Assembly (NCBI GenBank): GCA_017555025.1
Contig: JAFZHC010000058.1
Location: 1 to 48,990, forward strand
Direction of reading: 5' to 3'
DNA: 48,990 nucleotides
Source: Akkermansia sp.
GTDB lineage: Bacteria > Verrucomicrobiota > Verrucomicrobiia > Verrucomicrobiales > Akkermansiaceae
Shown here: positions 40,513-46,686 of the stretch, one piece after another
How positions within the stretch are numbered: the first letter of the stretch is position 1
Layout: each line of letters begins with the position of its first letter
Translations under genes and position numbers: made by a program
Notes under the pieces: model-generated
The model's database searches: none
What the model was told of the DNA's origin: nothing
The model's input: only the letters and a program-made list of their open reading frames with translations

Positions 40513-41258
40513 TACTCCTCAGATTTCAGGAAGTCAAAGCCATTCTTCTCGATGTGCTCCACCATTTCGTAACCGGCGGTACGCACGATTCGCCCCTTGT
40601 AGAGCACATGCACCACATCGGGCTTGATGTAGTCGAGCAGGCGCTTGTAATGGGTGATGACCAGGAAGCTGCGGAACGGCGCACGCATGGCATTAACGCC
40701 ATCGGAAACGATGCGCAGGGCATCGACATCCAGACCGCTGTCTGTTTCATCCAGAATAGCGTAGCTGGGTTCCAGCATCATCATCTGCAAAATGTCATTG
40801 CGCTTCTTCTCACCACCGGAGAATCCTTCATTGACAGCGCGGGCGGTGAACTTAGTGTCCATACCGAGAGCAGCCATCTTGTTGCGCATGGTTTTGTAGA
40901 AGTCGACTGCATCCACCGTCTCGCCCTTCGGCATGCGAGCCTGCAAAGCCGCACGCATGAAATTGGCGTTGGTTACGCCCGGTACTTCCACGGGGTACTG
41001 AAAAGCGAGGAAAAGCCCGGCGCGGCTGCGTTCATCTACACTCATGGCGAGGAGGTCCTGGCCGTCGAGCTCGGCGCTGCCGCCGGTTACTTCGTAGTCC
41101 GGATGACCACAGAGCACCTTGGAGAGGGTGCTCTTACCGGAGCCGTTGGGCCCCATGATGGCGTGCACCTCACCTTTGGGGATTTCCAGATTAATACCAT
41201 TCAATATCTGCGCACCATCCTTTACTCGCGCACTCAGGTCTTTGATAATCAGACTCAT
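40512..41258 (-). CDS. sufC: SufC, Fe-S assembly ATPase
   Basis: A 248-aa ABC-type ATPase with Walker [10 protein letters not shown] (residues 36-44), Q-loop FQYPVEVPG, signature FSGGEKKR, Walker [13 protein letters not shown] and H-loop [17 protein letters not shown] and DETDSGLD are characteristic of SufC. It powers conformational change of the SufB-SufD scaffold. Its ATG overlaps the stop of the Fur-family gene (ATGA), so regulator and machinery are translated together. Confidence 0.95.
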   Translation of the reverse strand: MSLIIKDLSARVKDGAQILNGINLEIPKGEVHAIMGPNGSGKSTLSKVLCGHPDYEVTGGSAELDGQDLLAMSVDERSRAGLFLAFQYPVEVPGVTNANFMRAALQARMPKGETVDAVDFYKTMRNKMAALGMDTKFTARAVNEGFSGGEKKRNDILQMMMLEPSYAILDETDSGLDVDALRIVSDGVNAMRAPFRSFLVITHYKRLLDYIKPDVVHVLYKGRIVRTAGYEMVEHIEKNGFDFLKSEE

Positions 41259-41719
41259 TTTTCGTTTTCAGACATGCAGTTTTCCGGAATCTCACCGCGC
41301 AGGTAAGCTTCCATGCTTTTAATGTGAACGCCTTCCGGCAGTTCGAAAACATCTTCGGGGGAGAGCCCCTCCTTAAGTTGTACGTCGATAACGCGATTTG
41401 TGTCGTCATCCATGACATGCACATGCGGCTCTACGTTGGGGCAGAAGCGGCAGGGGCCATTGTCGAAATGAAGCTGGTTGATGAGGCGCTGTGCTGCAAG
41501 CGACTCGATACAATTGTACACCGTTGCCAGTGAAATACCGGGCAACAACTCCTTGGCTCGCTCGTATATCTGCGCAGCCGTGGGATGATCGTACGATTGC
41601 AGCAGTACTTCGATGACAGCTCGTCGCTGGCGAGTCATCCGTACGCCGGCCTTACGCACCATGAAGGCCGGGGTGGCTGTGCGTCGTGTAATTTTTTTGC
41701 CGGTGGGGTCTGTTTGCAT
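41255..41719 (-). CDS. Fur-family transcriptional regulator heading the suf operon
   Basis: A 154-aa protein with the Fur winged helix ([36 protein letters not shown], noted by its TRQR and HPTAAQIY motifs, then [18 protein letters not shown]). The regulatory region is unusual. The normal H-x-H followed by CxxC zinc site is replaced by [16 protein letters not shown], with the CxxC before the histidines, and there is no second C-terminal CxxC. As first gene of the operon it probably controls Fe-S assembly in response to iron, peroxide or cluster status, as SufR or IscR do elsewhere; this is inference. Confidence 0.8.
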   Translation of the reverse strand: MQTDPTGKKITRRTATPAFMVRKAGVRMTRQRRAVIEVLLQSYDHPTAAQIYERAKELLPGISLATVYNCIESLAAQRLINQLHFDNGPCRFCPNVEPHVHVMDDDTNRVIDVQLKEGLSPEDVFELPEGVHIKSMEAYLRGEIPENCMSENEK

Positions 41720-41755
41720 ACTGTTTGGGTGGGCGCTTATCTTACCCGCGCCGAC

Positions 41756-41784
41756 ATTATAGCGATTCTAAGCTGACATAGCAA
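41756..41784 (-). promoter_or_regulatory. Promoter of the fur-like/suf operon
   Basis: Read on the minus strand: TTGCTA (41784-41779), a 17-bp spacer, and a perfect TATAAT (41761-41756), predicting a start near 41749 and a ~30-nt leader. I see no convincing operator dyad, though the spacer is moderately A/T-rich. Confidence 0.75.
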
Positions 41785-41865
41785 GGCAAAATCATGTCTG
41801 AAAGTGTGTCGCATGTCATCTTACTGCATTTTTAGGCTTGCAGAAAGGGGCTGAGTGTGGCAAAT

Positions 41866-41900
41866 TGAACGGGTACAGGGAAAATCCCGTTCATTTTTTT
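41866..41900 (+). promoter_or_regulatory. Terminator-like hairpin directly before argJ
   Basis: TGAACGGG and CCCGTTCA form an 8-bp stem with a 12-base loop, followed by seven T; the argJ ATG follows three bases later. A second GGG in the loop could pair instead with the same CCC, giving a shorter alternative hairpin. No rightward gene lies upstream that would need ending, because the suf operon is divergent. It therefore looks like an attenuator or leader control element. Confidence 0.5.
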
Positions 41901-41903
41901 ATT

Positions 41904-43160
41904 ATGTCCGAATGCACATTCAAGGAGATTGAGGGTGGCGTGACTGTCGCCAAAGGTTTTGTGGCCAATGCACTCAGCTGCGGTATCAAAAATCCCGCTG
42001 CTACACGTCTTGACCTTGCGCTTGTATACTCCACCGAGCCGGCGACGTCCTCCGGTACCTTTACGACCAACCGTGTGCGTGCAGCCTGTGTGCGAGTGAG
42101 CCAGAACCACCTGCGCCGTGGCAATGTGCGAGCCATTGTGGCTAACAGCGGTAACGCTAACGCCTGTACGGGTGCTGCCGGTGTGGCTGTTGCTCGCAAG
42201 GAGTGCTCGGTGGTTGCCAAAGAGCTGGGGCTGAAGCCCTCTGAGGTAGCGGTGTGCTCGACCGGTGTGATTGGCCTGCCTATGCCTATGGTGCGCATTG
42301 AACCCCGTCTGCCGGAACTTTGCCGTGACCTTTCTGCTGAGAAGGGGCACGATGTGGCCTCCGCCATTATCACCAGCGATACTCGTGAGAAGGAAGTGGC
42401 TGTGGAAGTAAACATCGGTGGTAAGGTGGTACGTATCGGCTCCTGCTGCAAGGGTGCCGGTATGATTGCTCCCTGTATGGCTACCATGATTTGCCTTATT
42501 TGTACCGATGCCGCCGTGAGCCGTGAAAATCTCGACGCTATTGTACGTAAGGGTGTTTCTGAATCTTTTAACCGTATCACCATTGACGGCGATATGAGCA
42601 CGAACGATACCTGCCTGGTGCTGGCTAATGGGGCTTCCGGCGTGGAGCTCGCCCCCGGAGTAGAGGGATGGGACGTCTTTGTGAAAGCTCTTAACTACGT
42701 CATGATGGAGCAGGCTAAGCGCATTGTGCAGGATGGTGAACGCGTGACCAAGTATGTTACGGTGCGTGTGACCGGGGCTCCCTCTCAGGCTGAGGCTCGC
42801 CGAGTGGCCGAAGGTGTGGCTAAGTCTTCTCTTGTGAAGAGCTCTTGGAATGGTGGTGATCCTAACTGGGGGCGCATTATTCACGCCGTGGGCTACAGCG
42901 GTACTCGTGTGAAGGAGGAAAAGGTTGATATTGATATTGCCGGTTTGCCTGCCTGCCGCGGTGGTGAGCAGACCGATACTCCCAGCGATGACCTGCGTGA
43001 TCGTGTGCAGGCTCGCGAGTTTGAGGTGCTCATTAACCTTAATCTGGGGAGCGAGGAGTATGTGGTCTACACCACCGACCTTTCTCCCGAGTATGTAGAC
43101 TTCAACCGTTCTGAATACGCCTACTGGAACCAGGCCAAACGCGATGGCCTGACTAAGTAA
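41904..43160 (+). CDS. argJ: ArgJ, glutamate N-acetyltransferase / ornithine acetyltransferase
   Basis: The 418-aa protein belongs to the ArgJ family, which moves acetyl from N-acetylornithine to glutamate in the cyclic arginine pathway. The autocleavage site is visible in KGAGMIAPCMATMICLICTDA, where the Thr of MATM becomes the N-terminal nucleophile of the beta chain; other family segments are VVANSGNANACTG-like (IVANSGNANACTG), CSTGVIG, NRITIDGDMSTNDT and DPNWGRI. The ATG at 41904 fits the family N-terminus; an in-frame TTG at 41838 would read through the upstream hairpin. A strong terminator follows. Confidence 0.93.
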   Translation: MSECTFKEIEGGVTVAKGFVANALSCGIKNPAATRLDLALVYSTEPATSSGTFTTNRVRAACVRVSQNHLRRGNVRAIVANSGNANACTGAAGVAVARKECSVVAKELGLKPSEVAVCSTGVIGLPMPMVRIEPRLPELCRDLSAEKGHDVASAIITSDTREKEVAVEVNIGGKVVRIGSCCKGAGMIAPCMATMICLICTDAAVSRENLDAIVRKGVSESFNRITIDGDMSTNDTCLVLANGASGVELAPGVEGWDVFVKALNYVMMEQAKRIVQDGERVTKYVTVRVTGAPSQAEARRVAEGVAKSSLVKSSWNGGDPNWGRIIHAVGYSGTRVKEEKVDIDIAGLPACRGGEQTDTPSDDLRDRVQAREFEVLINLNLGSEEYVVYTTDLSPEYVDFNRSEYAYWNQAKRDGLTK

Positions 43161-43177
43161 TTTTTTCTCTGCTATTC

Positions 43178-43208
43178 GTCGGCCACCCTTGGTGGCCGAC
43201 TTTTTTTT
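43178..43208 (+). terminator. Rho-independent terminator of argJ
   Basis: GTCGGCCACC and GGTGGCCGAC form a perfect 10-bp stem with loop CTT, followed by eight T. Confidence 0.95.
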
Positions 43209-43238
43209 GTTCAGACCTGATTAATGCTCAAAAATACC

Positions 43239-43267
43239 TTGCAAGCAGGGCGATTTTGTGCTATATA
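43239..43267 (+). promoter_or_regulatory. Promoter of the phosphoesterase-lptF/G-HAD operon
   Basis: TTGCAA (43239-43244), a 17-bp spacer, TATATA (43262-43267), with a predicted start near 43274, only about 7 nt before the ATG at 43281. The message would be nearly leaderless. Confidence 0.7.
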
Positions 43268-43280
43268 GGTGGCAGTAGCA

Positions 43281-44060
43281 ATGTCAAGAACTGCGGTTAT
43301 AAGTGATATTCACGCAAACTATCATGCGCTTTGTGCGGTGATGGAGGATGCGTTTAATGTGGAGCGCTGCACGGAAGTGGTGTGCCTGGGGGATATTGTC
43401 GGTTATAATGCTTATCCGAGTGAGTGTCTGGATTACATTCGGCAGCTGGGATGTCCGGTCGTGAAAGGAAATCACGATGAGGAGGTTGTGAATCCCACCT
43501 ACGAGAAGATGAACCCTCTTGCCCGCGAGGCAATGGAATGGACGCAACGCCAGTTGAATGAAGAACAGCTTGCTTGGTTGTCGCGGTTGCAATATCAGCG
43601 TATTGTGCGTCCGATGAGCAGCGGCGCTTCTTCTTTTACTATTGTGCATTCCACACTTGATCAGCCCAAGGCTTGGAGCTACATCATCAATGCCAACGAT
43701 GCTGCGGGGAGCTTTACTCGTCAGTTTTCTCAGCTTTGTTTCAATGGGCACTCCCATGTGCCTAAGGTATACATGTGGAACGGTCGCGCAGCTGCAGAGG
43801 ATTACGAGGCTCAGCATAACCTCATCATGAATGGTTATACGGAGATTCAACCCATAAGTGGTTATAAGTACTGCATTAATGTGGGGTCTGTGGGGCAGCC
43901 TCGCGACAATGATCCTCGCGCCAGTTATGGTGTGTATGATTCGGATGCCAATTTGGTCATCGTAAAGCGTGTGCCGTACGATGTAGCCGGGGCACAGCAG
44001 GCTGTGCTCGATGCCGGTTTGCCCTCATATCTTGCCGAGCGTCTGGAGCGAGGATGCTGA
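43281..44060 (+). CDS. Metallophosphoesterase (calcineurin-like)
   Basis: A 259-aa protein with the full metal-binding set of the family: ISDIHAN (D-x-H), CLGDIVGY (GD), KGNHDEE (GNHD) and FNGHSHVPKVY (GHxH). It is of the type annotated as diadenosine tetraphosphatase-like or YfcE-like phosphodiesterase; the substrate cannot be told from the sequence. GTG at 43269 is a possible start, but ATG at 43281 gives the usual N-terminus directly before the first motif. It is the first gene of a probable three-gene operon with an LPS permease and a HAD phosphatase. Confidence 0.85.
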   Translation: MSRTAVISDIHANYHALCAVMEDAFNVERCTEVVCLGDIVGYNAYPSECLDYIRQLGCPVVKGNHDEEVVNPTYEKMNPLAREAMEWTQRQLNEEQLAWLSRLQYQRIVRPMSSGASSFTIVHSTLDQPKAWSYIINANDAAGSFTRQFSQLCFNGHSHVPKVYMWNGRAAAEDYEAQHNLIMNGYTEIQPISGYKYCINVGSVGQPRDNDPRASYGVYDSDANLVIVKRVPYDVAGAQQAVLDAGLPSYLAERLERGC

Positions 44061-44089
44061 GTTTACGGATATTTTAATACTGAATAAGG

Positions 44090-45451
44090 ATGCTAAAGGA
44101 TTTGTTGCAAAGGTGCATGCCGATGTTGGTGCTGTTCCTGCTGGGAACGGTGCTGGCTGCTTATCTGGTGCCGGCTGAGCTGGAACAGATGCAGTGGGAG
44201 GTACCCGGTATGCCGGAGAGTTACCCCATAGAGCAGCAATGTCGCCCGGCTTTTCTGGCTTTACTCTGCTATCTCCCTTTTCTGGGCGCTTTGGGATATG
44301 CATTCATGGGAACGATGGATCGGTACATGAGCCGCAATTTCATCAATTATTTCCTGATGTGCACTCTTATTCTGCTGCTCATCTACATATTGGCAGACTT
44401 TACCGACAACATGGAGCGTTTCCGCTCCCGCTTTGATGACCCGGTGGTGCAGGCTATGCGCTTCTATGCATCCCAGCTGCCGATGTTCCTTTACCAGATT
44501 CTGCCCTATACGCTCATGATGGGCACGATGTGGTGCCTGAGTAAGTTGTCCGGTACATGTGAGATTACGGGGATGATGCAGTCCGGACGCTCCCTGCTGC
44601 GCCTGTGCATGCCTGTGTTCTTCTACTCTGTGCTGGTGGCCATGGCGTACGGCATATTTGGTTTCCACTGGGCTCCCAATGGTTCCTTGTACCGCCAAAT
44701 TATTCTCAAGCAGGAGAAGCGTAAGGATGGCTCTTCGGCACCCGTGATTTACAAGAGTGAGGCTTTCGGGCGAATTTGGCGAGTGAACCGACCGGCTGCG
44801 ATTACCAATCCCGGCTTGCCGATGTGTGAGTTGATTATCGAACAGTTTGATGCTGAATCCCGCCTGACGTGCCAGTACACCGCCCAGAGTGCAACGTGGG
44901 ATAAAATGGCCTCTACCTGGACCCTTCATCAGGTGTATGTGCGCGAAATTGCACCTGCCAATGAGAAGCCAGAGGATGAGAAGTACCACGAGGCTCTGGT
45001 GTGTGATTTCGGCGAGAAGCCCTATCAGATTATCAGCCCCGGCGCCGGTGGTCGAATTGACGCCATGGGAACCTCGATTTTGTACGAATACATAAAATCG
45101 GGTGCCGGTTCTCGTGAAGACCGTGCGAAGAAACGTACTGAATGGCATGTGCGAATAGCCCGCATATTCAGCTGTCTGGTATTGGTGCTGCTGGCTATCC
45201 CAAGTTCGGTGACATTCCAGCGCCGCGGTACGATGAAAGGCATAGGTATAGCAGTTGTGTTGGCTGCATTCCAGCTGTTCCTGTACCGAGTGTTCCCCTC
45301 ACTCGGCGAGGCTCGCATTATGCAAGCTTGGATTAGTGCATGGATTCCCAATGTGCTGTACGTTATTATTGCTGTGTGGATTTTCCGCAAGAATCTGGCT
45401 CATCGTTCGTTTAAGGAGTGGGCTGCTGCAAAATTGAGAGGCGAGGCATGA
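44090..45451 (+). CDS. LptF/LptG-family permease (YjgP/YjgQ)
   Basis: This 453-aa inner-membrane protein resembles the permease subunits that pull lipopolysaccharide from the inner membrane into the Lpt bridge. After an extra N-terminal pair of hydrophobic segments (residues ~10-30 and ~52-72), the family pattern begins: MDRYMSRNFINYFLMCTLILLLIYILADF, the segment LPMFLYQILPYTLMMGTMWCLSKLS, a periplasmic beta-jellyroll domain (~170-340) and three C-terminal membrane segments. The N-terminal extension is longer than in E. coli. LptF versus LptG cannot be decided. Its stop overlaps the next gene (ATGA). Confidence 0.82.
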   Translation: MLKDLLQRCMPMLVLFLLGTVLAAYLVPAELEQMQWEVPGMPESYPIEQQCRPAFLALLCYLPFLGALGYAFMGTMDRYMSRNFINYFLMCTLILLLIYILADFTDNMERFRSRFDDPVVQAMRFYASQLPMFLYQILPYTLMMGTMWCLSKLSGTCEITGMMQSGRSLLRLCMPVFFYSVLVAMAYGIFGFHWAPNGSLYRQIILKQEKRKDGSSAPVIYKSEAFGRIWRVNRPAAITNPGLPMCELIIEQFDAESRLTCQYTAQSATWDKMASTWTLHQVYVREIAPANEKPEDEKYHEALVCDFGEKPYQIISPGAGGRIDAMGTSILYEYIKSGAGSREDRAKKRTEWHVRIARIFSCLVLVLLAIPSSVTFQRRGTMKGIGIAVVLAAFQLFLYRVFPSLGEARIMQAWISAWIPNVLYVIIAVWIFRKNLAHRSFKEWAAAKLRGEA

Positions 45452-46104
45452 GGCGGCCGCGAGGGATTATCTTTGATTTTGACGGTGTGTTGGTAGATAC
45501 CGAATGGGCTATCTACCAATCGTGGGTGCAACTCTATGCTCGCGAGGGACAGGAGATTTCCATCGCAACATATTCCCCCTGTCTGGGTGCCGGTTATTCT
45601 CATTGGAACCCGGCTGAGCACTTGGAAAAACTGACCGGCAAGAAGTATGATTGGAATGTAGAAACCCCGGCTCGTCAGGCTGTGCTGGAGGCTGATTTGG
45701 CTAGAAGCGGCTTGATGGAAGGCGCTATTGAATTGCTGGATTGGTGTGCCGGGCAGGGGATTGGATTGACTGTTGCCAGCTCATCTTCCCGCCGATGGGT
45801 GCAGGGATGGCTGGAGCGCCTCGGTATTTATGACCGCTTTGTCGGTGTTTTCACTCGCACCGATGGTTATGCTGTAAAGCCCGACCCCGCTTTGTTTCTG
45901 GCCGCTCAGCAGTGCCTGAATCTTCCCAAGGAGGAATGCCTCATTGTTGAGGATTCTGAGAATGGCACCATTTCTGCCCGCAATGCCGGTATTCCCTGTG
46001 TTGCTATCCCCAATCGCATGACCGAGAGCTGCAACCTCTCCCGCGCGACATATCGCCTTAATTCCTTGTCTGCTCTTTTGCAGAGCTTAAAATCCGCCTT
46101 GTAA
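45448..46104 (+). CDS. HAD-superfamily hydrolase (beta-phosphoglucomutase/phosphatase type)
   Basis: A 218-aa HAD enzyme. Motif I is FDFDGVLVDTE (nucleophile and acid-base aspartates), motif II is TVASSSS, the lysine is in YAVKPDPALF, and motif IV is IVEDSENGTISARNAG. A helical cap lies between motifs I and II, as in subfamily I phosphatases and beta-phosphoglucomutases. The substrate is unknown. The ATG at 45448 overlaps the permease stop, supporting co-translation; an earlier frame start at 45418 lies inside the permease gene. Confidence 0.85.
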   Translation: MRRPRGIIFDFDGVLVDTEWAIYQSWVQLYAREGQEISIATYSPCLGAGYSHWNPAEHLEKLTGKKYDWNVETPARQAVLEADLARSGLMEGAIELLDWCAGQGIGLTVASSSSRRWVQGWLERLGIYDRFVGVFTRTDGYAVKPDPALFLAAQQCLNLPKEECLIVEDSENGTISARNAGIPCVAIPNRMTESCNLSRATYRLNSLSALLQSLKSAL

Positions 46105-46112
46105 AGCCTTGT

Positions 46113-46616
46113 TCATTCTTTCTTTTTCTTCAGGTAGCAACCGATGGCGATGAGAAGGAGCGCGATGCCGGCGAATAAGCTGCATGCAAAGTACTGAAGA
46201 AAAGGTACGCCTTTGCTGAGTACTGATTTTTCAGGCTTTTCCGGGTTGAGGTATACGGGAACTCTGCCTGTCTCCAAAGCCTGCCGGTACATGGCTTTAG
46301 TAAAGTTGAAGCCTACCGTGGTAACATAGTAGTTTTGCCCCTTATATTCAATGTCGACTTTAGCATGATATCTGCCGCCTTTACCTCCGCTGATGTTCTT
46401 TCGTCTGCCTGTGGGCTCCAGTATGAGCACTTGACCGGTGATGGAGGGGCTTTCTTCTGCTGCGTTGATGTAGTAGAGGGTTGTAGCACTACCGCGCACA
46501 GGAATGAGTAGCAACACAAGGGCAATACCCCAGCATAACCAAGCGCACCAGCTTTTCTCTCGCGCTCTTATTTGTTCTGCGTAGGAGTTGTTGTTCAGCC
46601 AATCAAGTTTTGCCAT
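46113..46616 (-). CDS. DUF3592-like membrane protein
   Basis: The 167-aa product has a membrane segment near residues 24-40 (WLCWGIALVLLLIPV), a soluble beta-rich domain with VDIEYKGQNYYVTTVGF and VPVYLNPEKPEKSVL, then a second membrane segment (FACSLFAGIALLLIAIGCYL) and a lysine tail. This is the layout of DUF3592: two helices around a domain of SH3-like appearance, with the YNPxxP-like motif appearing here as YLNPEKPE. Function is unknown. The ATG at 46616 is preferred to a TTG at 46640. It is convergent with the HAD gene 8 bp away, with no clear terminator between them. Confidence 0.65.
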   Translation of the reverse strand: MAKLDWLNNNSYAEQIRAREKSWCAWLCWGIALVLLLIPVRGSATTLYYINAAEESPSITGQVLILEPTGRRKNISGGKGGRYHAKVDIEYKGQNYYVTTVGFNFTKAMYRQALETGRVPVYLNPEKPEKSVLSKGVPFLQYFACSLFAGIALLLIAIGCYLKKKKE

Positions 46617-46641
46617 AAGATAGAGGTGGGGTATAAACAAG

Positions 46642-46669
46642 GTCTGCGGCGCACTATTGCGCCGCAGAC
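46642..46669 (-). terminator. Terminator of the dsbD-type gene
   Basis: GTCTGCGGCGCA pairs perfectly with TGCGCCGCAGAC (12 bp, loop CTAT), 17 bp beyond the dsbD stop on the minus strand, followed by CTTGTTTATA. The upstream edge of the DUF3592 gene begins 25 bp further on. Confidence 0.75.
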
Positions 46670-46686
46670 TGTAGAGAAGTGGGTGA

